Part shown: in pieces, positions 8,198 to 18,014 of the stretch
How the letters are laid out: every line of letters begins with the position of its first letter
Numbering within the stretch: the stretch's first letter is position 1
The notes under the pieces: model-generated
What the model saw: only the letters and a program-made list of their open reading frames with translations
The model's database searches: none
Told to the model about the DNA's origin: nothing
Source: AP-15 sp963724435
GTDB lineage: Bacteria; Pseudomonadota; Alphaproteobacteria; ATCC43930; CGMCC-115725
Reading direction: 5' to 3'
Assembly: GCA_963724435.1 (NCBI GenBank)
Contig: CAVRUN010000005.1
Location: forward strand, 744,001-808,000
Length of the DNA: 64,000 bases
Position numbers and translations under genes: made by a program

Positions 8198-10033
8198 CTA
8201 GGGGATGACGGGCAAAACAATGTGCGAGGGCCGCTCGCGGTCGACAAAAACGCGGTTTTCCGCAATTCGAGGATGTTCCATCGACCCTTCGGGTTCCCCG
8301 GAATTGGGATTAACGTCGAAATGGGGAAAGTTGCTGCTCGAAATATCGAGGCGCAGCCGGTGCCCCGCGACGAACAAATTGCCGACCGGGAACAGTTCGA
8401 TCGTGATCGCGTAGACTTGGCCCGGCACCATCAGCTCGGGCTTTTCCCAGCTGTCGCGATAGCGTAGCCGCAACAGCCCCTCGGCCAGGTTCATCGCAAA
8501 TCCGTGCGGATAATCGGCGCTTGGCGGGTGCACATCGATCAGTTTTGCCGTGAAATCGGTGTCCCGACAGTCCGAAGCGATCCACAGTCGCGCGCTGATC
8601 GGTCCGGCGATCTCAATATCGCGGTCGAGGGGTGCGGTGGCAAACGACAGCACGTCGGGGCGCTCGTCGAGCGGGCGGTAGGGCTCGCGCGCGCCAAACA
8701 CGTGCGGACCCTCGCGCTGGTCATAGGCACCGCCGCGCATAATCGGTTCGCCCGAACTCAACGCGCCGCCGATCGTTGGCACCGGATGGCGCGGATCGAA
8801 ACGGTAGACGAGCGGGGCTGCGGACGCTTCGGGTTTGGCCCTGGAAAGGCCGCGGTCGGGCTGCAGGTAAAACCGGGTCCATTCGGTCTGCGGCAATGGC
8901 CAGGCCGCGGCATTGCGCCAATGGCCGCCGTGATCGAGCCGCCCCGACGCATTGCGCCGCCCGGAGCCGCCGCCCATCACAAAGATATGGACCGCGGGCT
9001 CGGTCTCGACGCCGTTGGCGATCCCCTTGACCCAGCGATCAAACCAACGGCGGCGCAACTCGAAAAAATCTTGCGCGAGATTACCGTCAACCGGAGCCGC
9101 TGGGCCAAAATCGACATCGCCGGCATAGCTCAGCGACCGATCGCCATGCGTCCACGGCCCGAGGATCAGCCGCTGGGGTGCGCGCCCGCGCTTTGACAGC
9201 CCGAGATGATTTTCGACCGCGGTACGCGCGTAGGGGTCGTACCAGCCGGAGAGATGGGTCACCGGCACGTCGGCGTATCTGCCCCAATACCCTTCCGCAT
9301 AAATGCCAGGCTGCTTCCAAAACTCGTCAAACACCCCGTGCGACCATTGCTCGAACAGATACTCCTCGTATTCGGGCGCGGCGCTGACCGGCGAATCCCC
9401 CTTATGCCACGGCATGCGTGCGAACCACGCCTTAATGTCCTGGGCTTGGAGCGCCGCCCTGACGGCGGGGTCCTTGGCGTCGGCGAGCGCGTTGTTGTAG
9501 GCCCAGGTCGCCTGCTTCAGATCAAACGCGCCGTCATGGCGGATGCCGCTGCGGTACGCGTTCGAGAAGCCGCCGCAATCAAGGAACTGCGCCACCAAGC
9601 CCGGCGGATTGAGACAGCCGAGGGCGGCCTGGGTGTGCGCCGCGTAAGACAGGCCGAAAGTGCCGATGCGGCCGTTGCACCATGACTGGCGCATCAGCCA
9701 GGCGAGTGTGTCGAAACCGTCCTCGGCCTCGCTCAGATATTTTGTAAAGCGCCCGCCCGATTTATAGCGCCCACGGCAGTCCTGATAGACGACGGCGTAG
9801 CCGTGCCGCACAAAATATTCCGCGACCTCGACACGTGAACGCGGTGCGGCCACAGCGGCGGTGCGCTCAGAGCGGCTCGGTGCCGATTTATCGTAGGGAG
9901 TGCGTTCGAGCAGGACCGGGAACGGCCCACCCGATACCGGGCGAAAGACATCGGTCGCGAGCCCGATGCCGTCCCGCACCGGCACGATGAGGTCGCGCTC
10001 GACCGATATTCGGGGCTCGATGTCGTTGTTCAT
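8198..10033 (-). CDS. CocE/NonD-family hydrolase (X-Pro dipeptidyl-peptidase/esterase type)
   Basis: 611 residues. An alpha/beta-hydrolase domain opens with PVRDGIGLATDVFRP and YQDCRGRYKSGG, and the nucleophile elbow is GTFGLSYAAHTQ. It is followed by the C-terminal jelly-roll domain typical of the family (GPISARLWIASDCRDTDFTAK, LRLDISSSNFPHFDVNPN). Members hydrolyse acyl or amide bonds (cocaine esterase, glutaryl-7-ACA acylase, X-Pro peptidases); the substrate here is unknown. ATG 10033 is chosen because the domain starts immediately after it; the frame extends to 10156 without homology-like sequence. No signal peptide is evident. Confidence 0.85.
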   Translation of the reverse strand: MNNDIEPRISVERDLIVPVRDGIGLATDVFRPVSGGPFPVLLERTPYDKSAPSRSERTAAVAAPRSRVEVAEYFVRHGYAVVYQDCRGRYKSGGRFTKYLSEAEDGFDTLAWLMRQSWCNGRIGTFGLSYAAHTQAALGCLNPPGLVAQFLDCGGFSNAYRSGIRHDGAFDLKQATWAYNNALADAKDPAVRAALQAQDIKAWFARMPWHKGDSPVSAAPEYEEYLFEQWSHGVFDEFWKQPGIYAEGYWGRYADVPVTHLSGWYDPYARTAVENHLGLSKRGRAPQRLILGPWTHGDRSLSYAGDVDFGPAAPVDGNLAQDFFELRRRWFDRWVKGIANGVETEPAVHIFVMGGGSGRRNASGRLDHGGHWRNAAAWPLPQTEWTRFYLQPDRGLSRAKPEASAAPLVYRFDPRHPVPTIGGALSSGEPIMRGGAYDQREGPHVFGAREPYRPLDERPDVLSFATAPLDRDIEIAGPISARLWIASDCRDTDFTAKLIDVHPPSADYPHGFAMNLAEGLLRLRYRDSWEKPELMVPGQVYAITIELFPVGNLFVAGHRLRLDISSSNFPHFDVNPNSGEPEGSMEHPRIAENRVFVDRERPSHIVLPVIP

Positions 10034-10171
10034 CTGGCGAATCCTCGATTGTGCCCCCGTGATCGATGCCCTGGTATCGGTGCGCTGCTCCGGGGAAGAT
10101 TGCATAACCCGGCAAGCTTGCGCGTCACCGGCATTTTCGCTATCACCGCGCCTCACCCCGGCCGCGGGTAA

Positions 10172-10246
10172 GGGCGCGTAGCTCAGCGGGAGAGCACTAC
10201 GTTGACATCGTAGGGGTCACTGGTTCAATCCCAGTCGCGCCCACCA
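10172..10246 (+). tRNA. tRNA-Val (GAC)
   Basis: A complete 75-base cloverleaf. The acceptor stem GGGCGCG pairs with CGCGCCC, followed by A and an encoded CCA. The anticodon stem CTACG/CGTAG encloses loop TTGACAT with anticodon GAC. The T-arm has GGTTCAATCC. Confidence 0.97.
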
Positions 10247-10527
10247 TTCTCAATACCATCGGCTGTCGGACCTCGGCTGCGGTGATCGCAATCGACGCAA
10301 CCGAGCTTTCCTGATCGATGCTCCCAGAACGATCCATTCCGTCACGACCGATTACCCATTTATCTCAGCCAAGGCGAAATGAGTGACCGCCGTAACCGGC
10401 GAGGCCCGTCATCATGCTGCCATCGGATTCTCGGGGATGTCGAATTCTTTCGGAGAAAGGTTGGCGACATAAAGCGTTGGTTTTGGATAGTCTTAATGCG
10501 AGCGGTGAGCGCCATGGGAGCTAGCCG

Positions 10528-12366
10528 GTGACCAAAAACTTACGAATCGAGGATTACGCGCTGATCGGCGATTGCGGCACCGCGGCATTGGTTGGGCGCA
10601 ACGGCTCAATCGATTGGCTGTGCCTGCCGCGCTTCGATTCACCAGCCTGCTTCGCTGCTTTGCTCGGTGAGCCCGAGCACGGCCGCTGGCTGATCGCGCC
10701 ACGCGATCCTGATCCCAAAGTCACCCGGCGCTATATCGAGGACTCGCTCGTTCTCGCGACCACCTTCGAGACGGCGGAGAGTACGGTCGAGCTGATTGAT
10801 TTTTTCCGGCCGCGGCACGGAAATTTGCACTTGGTTCGCCTGGTTCGCGGGCTGCGCGGCCGCGTCAGGATGCAGGTCGAGATCGTCTTGCGCTTCGAAT
10901 ATGGCTATCTCGTGCCGTGGGTCGAACGTTTAGAGGAAGGCGGCATCTCGGCAATCGCCGGGCCGGATCGGGTAGCGCTGCGCACGCCCGTACCGCTCGT
11001 TGGGGAAGATTTGAAGACGGTCGGCGAATTCGAGATTTCAGGCGGCGAGACTGTCCCGTTTGTGCTGAGCTACGGTCCTTCGCATCAGCCGCCACCGAGG
11101 CCGGTCGACGCCGAGCGCGCCCTTGAAAATGCGCTCGCCTTCTGGCGGCAGTGGAGCGCCGGCTGCGCCTCAGCTGGGCCGTGGAGCGACACCGTGAAAG
11201 GCTCGCTGGCGGTGCTGAAGGGCCTCACCCATGCACCGACCGGCGGCATCGTCGCCGCACCGACGACCTCGCTGCCCGAGCGGCTCGGCGGGCCGCGCAA
11301 TTGGGATTACAGGTATTGCTGGCTGCGCGATGCGACGTTCACATTGCTGGCGCTAATGCATGCCGGCTGCTCCGGTGAGGCGCGGTCGTGGCGTGACTGG
11401 CTGTTCCGCGCCGTCGCGGGCAGCCCGGACCAGATCCAGATCATGTACGGGCTCGGCGGAGAGCGTCGACTGAGCGAGTGGGAGGTGCCCTGGCTGCCGG
11501 GATATGAGGGCTCATCTCCAGTGCGCATCGGCAACGCCGCATCAAATCAGATGCAGCTCGACATCTATGGCGAAATCCTCGATGCCTTCTACCACACCTA
11601 TTTGAACGGTTTGCCACCGGTCGCGCGCGCGGTTCCAATCGGTCGGGCGGTGCTCGGGCATTTGGCCGGGATCTGGCGCGAGCCCGACGAGGGGATTTGG
11701 GAGGTGCGTGGCCCGCCGCAGCACTTCACCCATTCAAAGGTCATGGCCTGGGTCGCCTTCGATCGGGCGATCAAAATCTCCGAACGACTCGATGGCGGTA
11801 GGGAGGGCGCACCCTGGCACCAGATCCGCGACGAGATCCATGCCGATATTTGTGCCAAGGCGTTCGATCCTGATCTTGGCAGTTTTGTGCAGGCCTACGG
11901 GTCGAAATCGCTCGACGCCGCACTGCTGCTGTTGCCGCTCGTCGGGTTTTTGCCGCCCACCGACCCGCGCATATTGGGCACCGTACGGGCGATCGAAAAG
12001 CGCCTTTTATTTGACGGGCTGGTCTTCCGCTATGACACCGGCGAGGGCGTCGACGGTCTACCTCCCGGCGAGGGGGCCTTTCTCGCGTGCAGTTTCTGGC
12101 TCGCCGACAATTATATTCTGCAGGGACGTATGGACGAAGCGCGCGAATTATTTGAGCGGCTATTGCTATTGCGCAATGACGTCGGTCTCTTGGCCGAAGA
12201 ATACGATCCGCGCGCTAAGCGCCAGCTCGGTAACTTCCCACAAGCGTTTTCGCACGTGGCGCTGGTCAACACCGCCTTCAATCTAACCCGCAGCGAGGGC
12301 CCTGCCGATCAGCGCTCGGGCGACGGCAAGAATGCACAGCTGCTGCTGCAGCCGGCGCTGTTGTAA
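10528..12366 (+). CDS. Glycoside hydrolase family 15 protein (glucoamylase/trehalase type)
   Basis: 612 residues. The N-terminal beta-sandwich starts IEDYALIGDCGTAALVGRNG and SIDWLCLPRFDSP, as in soluble GH15 enzymes. The (alpha/alpha)6 barrel follows with the active-site region NWDYRYCWLRDATFTLLAL and, near the end, the second catalytic region LLAEEYDP. The family hydrolyses alpha-glucosides or trehalose; which one cannot be decided here. The start is GTG 10528 with GGGAG upstream. No signal peptide, so it acts in the cytoplasm. It is a single gene. Confidence 0.88.
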   Translation: MTKNLRIEDYALIGDCGTAALVGRNGSIDWLCLPRFDSPACFAALLGEPEHGRWLIAPRDPDPKVTRRYIEDSLVLATTFETAESTVELIDFFRPRHGNLHLVRLVRGLRGRVRMQVEIVLRFEYGYLVPWVERLEEGGISAIAGPDRVALRTPVPLVGEDLKTVGEFEISGGETVPFVLSYGPSHQPPPRPVDAERALENALAFWRQWSAGCASAGPWSDTVKGSLAVLKGLTHAPTGGIVAAPTTSLPERLGGPRNWDYRYCWLRDATFTLLALMHAGCSGEARSWRDWLFRAVAGSPDQIQIMYGLGGERRLSEWEVPWLPGYEGSSPVRIGNAASNQMQLDIYGEILDAFYHTYLNGLPPVARAVPIGRAVLGHLAGIWREPDEGIWEVRGPPQHFTHSKVMAWVAFDRAIKISERLDGGREGAPWHQIRDEIHADICAKAFDPDLGSFVQAYGSKSLDAALLLLPLVGFLPPTDPRILGTVRAIEKRLLFDGLVFRYDTGEGVDGLPPGEGAFLACSFWLADNYILQGRMDEARELFERLLLLRNDVGLLAEEYDPRAKRQLGNFPQAFSHVALVNTAFNLTRSEGPADQRSGDGKNAQLLLQPALL

Positions 12367-12377
12367 CCACCGCAGCG

Positions 12378-12404
12378 GGAAGCGGCCCGAGCGGGGCCGC
12401 TTCC
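12378..12404. terminator. Hairpin between convergent genes
   Basis: A perfect 10-bp stem, GGAAGCGGCC with GGCCGCTTCC, and a 7-base loop, sitting 12 bases after the GH15 stop and 30 bases before the stop of the opposite gene. There is no long T-run, so termination strength is uncertain. Confidence 0.55.
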
Positions 12405-12434
12405 GTCACCGGAGGTTCGATTGGGTTTGAGCCC

Positions 12435-12752
12435 TTACCAGTACCTCGGATAATAGTATCCTGAGTAATAGCCAGGGTAGTACCCTGAATAATACGGGTA
12501 ATAATAACTGGGATAGTAACTTCGACTGTAGTAGTTATAAGTGTAACGTGGAGAGGGGTAATAGTAGGCTGGCGGGTTGTTGTAATAATAAGAGTACGGA
12601 GTGCCAAAGCCGAAGCCAAACGGCCCAACGCCAAAACCGAGATACTGGGCGTTAGCCGGAGCCAATGGAACGGTCAGCGCGCCAAGAGCAACTGCCGAGA
12701 CTGCCAAAGTTCCAAGCGACGAAAACCGGCGGGTAGTGGTGGAAGTCGACAT
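12435..12752 (-). CDS. Tyrosine-rich secreted protein
   Basis: 105 residues. The signal peptide covers about residues 1-36 (SSLGTLAVSAVALGALTVPL ... ANAQ); the mature part is a low-complexity stretch of Tyr, Pro, Ser, Gly and Arg with repeated YYYP/GYYSGYYP units, with about half of its residues tyrosine towards the end. Start ATG 12752 has GGAGG five bases upstream. Such tyrosine-rich small proteins occur in many alphaproteobacteria and may self-assemble or bind metals; no function is established that I know of. Confidence 0.75.
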   Translation of the reverse strand: MSTSTTTRRFSSLGTLAVSAVALGALTVPLAPANAQYLGFGVGPFGFGFGTPYSYYYNNPPAYYYPSPRYTYNYYSRSYYPSYYYPYYSGYYPGYYSGYYYPRYW

Positions 12753-12795
12753 ATTCACCTCCAAATCTGCAATGAAGGTCTATCGCTGACTTTCC

Positions 12796-12821
12796 AACAC
12801 TGGTGTGTTCTCGGACGTTCC
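12796..12821 (-). promoter_or_regulatory. Possible EcfG-type promoter
   Basis: On the minus strand GGAAC (12821-12817) is followed after 17 bases by TGTT (12799-12796), one mismatch from the general-stress consensus GGAAC-N16/17-CGTT. It would start transcription about 40 bases before the tyrosine-rich gene. Confidence 0.35.
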
Positions 12822-12890
12822 CAGGGTAAGGGACCATTGTCGAACGGATTTTGCCGCGAATATCTACCCGCGCTCGGGCTTTAGGATGAT

Positions 12891-13928
12891 TTACCGCTGG
12901 CGGTCTGGCTTTTGCCGCGCCTGTTGTGCGACCGCTGATAATGCCTCGCGGCACAAAGTTTCGGCGGGGAGGCCCGTTGTCTTCATTCCGATTTCGGCTC
13001 GCGAGAGATGGTCGAGCGCCGCGCGCAGGTGTGGCTCGCGCCACACCCCGAGCTGGCGCCGAAACCCGTCCTGGAGCTTGAAAAAGATCGGTGGACGTGC
13101 GGCGCGCATCACCTCGTCGACGGTCGCGCCGGCGCTTACGCTTGCCGCCATCGCATGCAGCCGGTGAAGGTGGCGCAACATCGCGCGGACGATCGTAACC
13201 GGGGACTCGCCTTCCTGGAATACGCGGTCTAAGACGCGCTCCAGTCGGGCCATGTCCCCTTCGGCCGCCGCCATAATCGCGTCATCGAGATCCAACCCGG
13301 CACTGTCGCCGACCGACAGCACCGCGTCTTCGAGCTCAACCCGACCGCCATCACCGACATAGAGAGCGAGTTTGTCGAGTTCGGACCGGGTCACCAGGCG
13401 GTCTTCGCCGAGATGATCCACCAGATATTGCGTAGCGTCGCGGCTGGCGCTTACACGATGGGCTGCCAAACTTTCACGGATCACCGCTGCACGATCACGC
13501 GGTGCATCCGGGTAGCAGCCGATCGCCGTGCCATGCGGCGATCCGTCGAACGCCCGCCGCAGAGCCGATCCCGACGAAAGCTCCGCGGCTTCGGCAACAA
13601 CCAATGCCTCGCCCGGCGTCTCGGCGAGATATCCTGCGAATAATCGTGCCAAGCTATCGCTTGCAGCGCGTACCCGCACAACCCGTCGACCGCCGACCAG
13701 GCTGAGTTGTGCGGATTCATCGGCAAGCCGCGCCGGGTCGGCCGCGAGCGCCGTCCCATTCAGATCGGCGACTCGAAATGGGTCAGCGAGATCGGCGCAT
13801 ACGGTGCGGGCGAGATGATCGGCGCGCTCGCGAACCAATCCGGCATCCGGCCCATAGAGCAGCACGGCGCGGATGCCAGGGTCGGGGCGCTGCAAAAAGG
13901 CGGCGACCCGAGCCGGAGCGATCTTCAC
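12891..13928 (-). CDS. holA: DNA polymerase III subunit delta
   Basis: 345 residues, the clamp-loader delta subunit that opens the beta clamp during replication. The N-terminus reads KIAPARVAAFL then AVLLYGPDAGLVRERAD (degenerate nucleotide-binding region), followed by RVVRVRAASD, ELSSGSALRRAFDGS and the C-terminal collar domain FFKLQDGFRRQLGVWREPHL. The start is GTG 13928, overlapping the lptE stop as GTGA, so the two are translationally coupled. The order leuS-lptE-holA is common in Alphaproteobacteria. Confidence 0.92.
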   Translation of the reverse strand: MKIAPARVAAFLQRPDPGIRAVLLYGPDAGLVRERADHLARTVCADLADPFRVADLNGTALAADPARLADESAQLSLVGGRRVVRVRAASDSLARLFAGYLAETPGEALVVAEAAELSSGSALRRAFDGSPHGTAIGCYPDAPRDRAAVIRESLAAHRVSASRDATQYLVDHLGEDRLVTRSELDKLALYVGDGGRVELEDAVLSVGDSAGLDLDDAIMAAAEGDMARLERVLDRVFQEGESPVTIVRAMLRHLHRLHAMAASVSAGATVDEVMRAARPPIFFKLQDGFRRQLGVWREPHLRAALDHLSRAEIGMKTTGLPAETLCREALSAVAQQARQKPDRQR

Positions 13929-14467
13929 GGCAAGGCCTCGGCCTTCTTGGGTGCATTCTGCCCGGCTCGTTGCTCCATAAACAGGGTAAGCACCCGAACG
14001 ATCTCCTGGTTGAGCTCGGCGACCGTGCGCAACTGAGCATCGTCTTCGCCGACAATGGTCGAATATTGATTTGGGTTCAGCTCGAATGAATTCTGCTCAT
14101 GAAGCGAGATCGTCAGCAGAGTTTGACCGCTCTTGATGTCTTTCAGATTGCTAGTGCTGTGGACGTCGATTTGACCGAGAGTGGCGGTGCCCTGCGACTG
14201 AAGGCCAAGACTGCTCAGTGAGTAGACGAGCGTCGTGCTGAGCGTGTAGCGAACCGGTGTGGGTTCGCCGCGCGGATTAAGCGAGTTGCGGAGAGCCATT
14301 TCGAGCCGTTGGCCGATGCGCTCTAAAATCGGCAGCACCTTGATCGCGCGCAAATCAGCGCTCGCTGGGCCAGTCTCGGGATCGGCGTAAAGCCGTTCCC
14401 AGCCGCACCCGCTCAGCGATGACGCGAGAAATAGGATCAGCGCGAGAACGGCACGCCGGCCCGCCAT
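13925..14467 (-). CDS. lptE: LPS-assembly lipoprotein LptE
   Basis: 180 residues. LptE is the outer-membrane lipoprotein plug of the LptD translocon that inserts lipopolysaccharide. The lipoprotein signal is MAGRRAVLALILFLASSLSGC with lipobox LSGC, and the LptE pattern follows (IGQRLEMALRNSLNPRGEP, then YTLSTTLVYSL). ATG 14467 begins two bases after the leuS stop; an upstream in-frame start at 14506 lies inside leuS and would bury the signal. It overlaps holA downstream. Confidence 0.88.
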   Translation of the reverse strand: MAGRRAVLALILFLASSLSGCGWERLYADPETGPASADLRAIKVLPILERIGQRLEMALRNSLNPRGEPTPVRYTLSTTLVYSLSSLGLQSQGTATLGQIDVHSTSNLKDIKSGQTLLTISLHEQNSFELNPNQYSTIVGEDDAQLRTVAELNQEIVRVLTLFMEQRAGQNAPKKAEALP

Positions 14468-14468
14468 G

Positions 14469-17045
14469 TCAGGCGACGATACTGACGATCCGGTTCGGTA
14501 CGACAATCACCTTGCGCGGTGCGCGCCCTTCGAGCCAGCGCGCCACTTGCGGCAATTGCAATGCCGCACTCTCGACAGCACCGCTTGCCGTGTCGCGCGG
14601 GAATTCCAGTGTGCCGCGTAATTTGCCGTTGACCTGTACGGCGATCGTGACCTGCTCGTCGCGCGCGAGAACAGGATCGGCAACCGGCCAAGATTGCTCG
14701 GTCAGAAGACCGTCCCCGCCCAGCCTCTCCCACATTTCTTCGGCGAGGTGCGGCATCATCGGCCCCAACAGCCGTGTCACAATCTCAAGTGCTTCGCGCA
14801 ATACCGCGGGAGCGCCGGGCGCCGCCGCAAAGGCTGACTGCGGCAATTCCTCGACCGCATTGGTCAGTTCGCGAATGCGGGCGACGGCGCGGTTGAAATG
14901 GAATTTATCGAGGTCGTCGCTGACCGCGGCAATCGTCCGGTGAACCGTCCGCCGCAACTCCGTGATCTCGGCGGGCAACGCGCCGGAGATCGCGGTTCCC
15001 CGAGGCGGCAATGCAATCGGCGGCTCGTTGACCATCCGCCACAGCCGGTTGACATAGCGCCAGCTGCCTTCGATGCCGGTCTCGGTCCATTCGAGGTCGC
15101 GCTCGGGCGGGCTGTCCGACAGCAGATAAAGCCGCGCCGTATCGGCGCCGTAGGTGTCGACGATCGCGTCGAGGCCGACCACATTCTTCTTCGACTTCGA
15201 CATCTTTTCGATGCGGCCGACCGCCACCGGATGGCCTTCCGGGTCGACGTAATCCCCGGCGCTGTCGCGATCGACCTCTTCGGGGAAAAGCCATTCGCCG
15301 TTCTCGCTGCGATAGGTCTGATGGCACACCATGCCTTGCGTGAACAGCCCGGCGAATGGCTCCTCGAGATTGAGGTAGCCGCATTGCTTCAAGGCGCGGG
15401 TGAAAAACCGCGAATAGAGCAGGTGCAGCACCGCATGTTCGACCCCCCCGATATATTGGTCGACCGGCATCCAATAATCGACCGCGTCACGGGCAAATGC
15501 GTGAGTATCGCGCGCCGAGCAAAAGCGCAGGAAATACCAAGACGACTCAAAGAACGTGTCGAATGTGTCGGTTTCGCGCTCGGCCGGTCCGGCGCAGCGT
15601 GGGCAGTTCACGTGCTTCCATGTCGGGTGGTGAGCGAGCGGATTGCCCGGCGCCGTAAAGCTGACATCCTCGGGCAAGGTGACCGGCAAGTCGCGCTCCG
15701 GTACCGGGACAATGCCGCATTGCGGGCAATGGATGACCGGGATTGGGCATCCCCAATAGCGCTGCCGCGACACACCCCAATCGCGCAGGCGATAAGCAAT
15801 CGTCCGTTCGCCGCGGCCCAATGCTTCGAGCCGCTCGCCCGCGGTTCGTTTCGCTTCAGCCACCGACAGGCCATCGAGGAAAGCAGAATTAAATAACTCG
15901 CCGTCCTCGACATAGGCGTCGTCGCGAACCGTATAGCGTGCCGGGTCGGCTCCCGGCGGCAACACCACCGGGATCACCGGCAACCCGTATTTGCGGGCGA
16001 ATTCGAGATCGCGCTGGTCATGCGCGGGGCAACCAAAGATGGCGCCGGTGCCGTACTCCATCAGCACGAAATTGGCGACATAGACCGGCACGCGACGGTT
16101 CGGATCAAACGGGTGGATCGCTTCGAGGCCGGTGGCGTAGCCCCGCTTTTCGGCAGTCTCGATGACCGCCTCGCTGGTCCCCATCCGGTTGCACTCGGCG
16201 ATGAAATCGGCGAGCCCGGGATCGTGTTCGGCAAGACGTTGGGCCAGCGGGTGATTCGGCGACAATGCCACAAAAGACGCGCCAAACAGCGTATCTTGTC
16301 GCGTCGTAAACACCTCGATTCGATCGTCGCTACCGGCGATGTCGAAATAGACGCGTGCCCCTTCCGAGCGGCCAATCCAGTTCTCCTGCATCAACCGCAC
16401 GCGCTCGGGCCAACGGTCCAGCTGGTGAAGCGCGTCAAGCAGCTCCTCGGTGAACGCAGTGATGCGTAGGAACCATTGCGATAGCAGCCGCTTTTCGACG
16501 ACAGCGCCCGAGCGCCAACCGCGCCCGTCGATTACCTGCTCATTGGCAAGGACCGTATTCTCGACAGGATCCCAATTGACCCATGATTCCTTGCGGTAGG
16601 CGAGCCCCGCCGCGAGGAAGTCGAGAAACATCTTCTGTTCGTGCCGATAATACTCGGGATGGCAAGTTGCGATCTCGCGCGACCAATCATAGGCGAAGCC
16701 CATGCGCTGCAGCTGCGCACGCATTGTCGCGATGTTCTGATTTGTCCAGATTGCCGGGTGGACATTTTCCGCAATCGCTGCGTTTTCGGCCGGCAAGCCG
16801 AACGCATCCCAGCCCATCGGGTGCAGTACGTTAAAGCCCTGTGCGCGGCGATAGCGGGCGACAAGGTCCCCCATCGTGTAATTGCGGACATGCCCGACAT
16901 GCAGCTTGCCCGAAGGGTAGGGAAACATTTCAAGTACGTAATATTTCGGCGTCCCGGGCTTGGCCGCGACTTCGAACACCCGCCGCTCGCGCCATACCCG
17001 CTGCCATTTGGTTTCGGTTTCTCGGAAATTGTAACGCGATATCAC
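14469..17045 (-). CDS. leuS: Leucyl-tRNA synthetase
   Basis: 858 residues, class I synthetase charging tRNA-Leu. The HIGH-type motif is in FPYPSGKLHVGHVRNYTMGD, the KMSKS motif in GRIEKMSKSKKNVVG, and the CP1 editing domain contains FTTRQDTLFGASF. I chose GTG 17045 (VISRYNFRETETKWQ) because family alignment begins there; the open frame extends to 17351 over sequence without homology. Length is normal for the family. It lies in the DUF3576 - leuS - lptE - holA run. Confidence 0.95.
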   Translation of the reverse strand: MISRYNFRETETKWQRVWRERRVFEVAAKPGTPKYYVLEMFPYPSGKLHVGHVRNYTMGDLVARYRRAQGFNVLHPMGWDAFGLPAENAAIAENVHPAIWTNQNIATMRAQLQRMGFAYDWSREIATCHPEYYRHEQKMFLDFLAAGLAYRKESWVNWDPVENTVLANEQVIDGRGWRSGAVVEKRLLSQWFLRITAFTEELLDALHQLDRWPERVRLMQENWIGRSEGARVYFDIAGSDDRIEVFTTRQDTLFGASFVALSPNHPLAQRLAEHDPGLADFIAECNRMGTSEAVIETAEKRGYATGLEAIHPFDPNRRVPVYVANFVLMEYGTGAIFGCPAHDQRDLEFARKYGLPVIPVVLPPGADPARYTVRDDAYVEDGELFNSAFLDGLSVAEAKRTAGERLEALGRGERTIAYRLRDWGVSRQRYWGCPIPVIHCPQCGIVPVPERDLPVTLPEDVSFTAPGNPLAHHPTWKHVNCPRCAGPAERETDTFDTFFESSWYFLRFCSARDTHAFARDAVDYWMPVDQYIGGVEHAVLHLLYSRFFTRALKQCGYLNLEEPFAGLFTQGMVCHQTYRSENGEWLFPEEVDRDSAGDYVDPEGHPVAVGRIEKMSKSKKNVVGLDAIVDTYGADTARLYLLSDSPPERDLEWTETGIEGSWRYVNRLWRMVNEPPIALPPRGTAISGALPAEITELRRTVHRTIAAVSDDLDKFHFNRAVARIRELTNAVEELPQSAFAAAPGAPAVLREALEIVTRLLGPMMPHLAEEMWERLGGDGLLTEQSWPVADPVLARDEQVTIAVQVNGKLRGTLEFPRDTASGAVESAALQLPQVARWLEGRAPRKVIVVPNRIVSIVA

Positions 17046-17239
17046 CGTGGCAGGTCTTTCATCGTGGTGCTGCCTCGACAGCGCTGATGCGCGGGCAGGC
17101 AAGTAAATTTGAAGATATAGGGTGCAGTCGGCCGCTGATAGCCCCGCAACTCTCAAACCACGACTTGGAGCGGGCTGATCAAAATCGGTGCGGTAATCGG
17201 CGCAGCCACGGGCCGCGGGGTCGATCGCTCGATGCGCTG

Positions 17240-17938
17240 CTATTGTTCGGCGTAGGCCTTCTTCCACTCCCGCTTTAACTGGCCCGCGCGCCGCAGGATC
17301 GCGGTTTCGAGATCGTCTTCGACCTTCCGCGCGATCGTCGTTTCGGTCCATTGCCCGGTCGGCGAGAGCTCCTCCCGCCGCACAGTGACCGCTACCGCGT
17401 CCGAGCGGACCGTGCGGGCCAATACAAAGACATCGATCTTGTAGCGCTCGTTGGGTTTACCCTGCGGCGAGTACCATTCGGTAACCAGTTCGCCGGTCAA
17501 CGGGTCCTGAGTGCTGAATTTTACAAAGCTCAGCGTATCGAGCGCCGCCTGCCACAAGATCGGGCTGACGGTATTACCGGTGTGCGGTCCGGGCGGATGG
17601 AGCGACGGCTTTTTTGCAAGACCGAGCACTGTCCAGATTGTCGATTCGGTGTCGATGTCATCGGTCTTATTGGAGGCCGTCTTGATGTTCCCGGTTCTCT
17701 CGATAGAGCTTCCGGAACCCACCTCCGGCGCGCTCCCCTGAGCTACAGGCGTCCCCCTCGGGGTCGGGGGTGTGGTGGCCTGGCTCGCGGGCGGGCTGGC
17801 CTGAGGCGCTGGCGCGCTGGCCTGGGCCGCGCCTGCCTGAGTCAGGGGGTAGGAAAGCGGCTGAAGCGAGCACGCAACCAGCAACGGCGAAAGAGTTGCG
17901 GCGAGGGTAAGCGAAAAGCGGTAATGAGCAGCGGACAC
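17240..17938 (-). CDS. DUF3576-domain lipoprotein
   Basis: 232 residues. The start is a hydrophobic signal with lipobox LLVAC (SLTLAATLSPLLVACSLQP), then an Ala/Pro/Ser/Gln-rich linker and, from about residue 110, the DUF3576 domain (IWTVLGLAKKPSLHPPGPHTG, VTVRREELSPTGQW, ILRRAGQLKREWKKAY). GTG 17938 is preceded by GGGGGA at a good distance; the frame runs back to 18508 antisense to yggS and is not coding there. DUF3576 genes regularly precede leuS-lptE in this class, suggesting an envelope role, but the function is unknown. Confidence 0.82.
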   Translation of the reverse strand: MSAAHYRFSLTLAATLSPLLVACSLQPLSYPLTQAGAAQASAPAPQASPPASQATTPPTPRGTPVAQGSAPEVGSGSSIERTGNIKTASNKTDDIDTESTIWTVLGLAKKPSLHPPGPHTGNTVSPILWQAALDTLSFVKFSTQDPLTGELVTEWYSPQGKPNERYKIDVFVLARTVRSDAVAVTVRREELSPTGQWTETTIARKVEDDLETAILRRAGQLKREWKKAYAEQ

Positions 17939-18014
17939 CGGCAATTCCCCCGGGAGATGACCTTGCCCGCAGCCGGAGCGAGCATTTGGGCTTTCTGCCA
18001 GGAACGGAGGCGAT

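Noticed and set aside
14898..15896. 332-codon open frame antisense to leuS
   Set aside because: leuS is unmistakable on the other strand; the shadow has no motifs.
17045..17351. N-terminal extension of LeuS
   Set aside because: The extra 102 residues lack synthetase similarity; alignment begins at the GTG at 17045.
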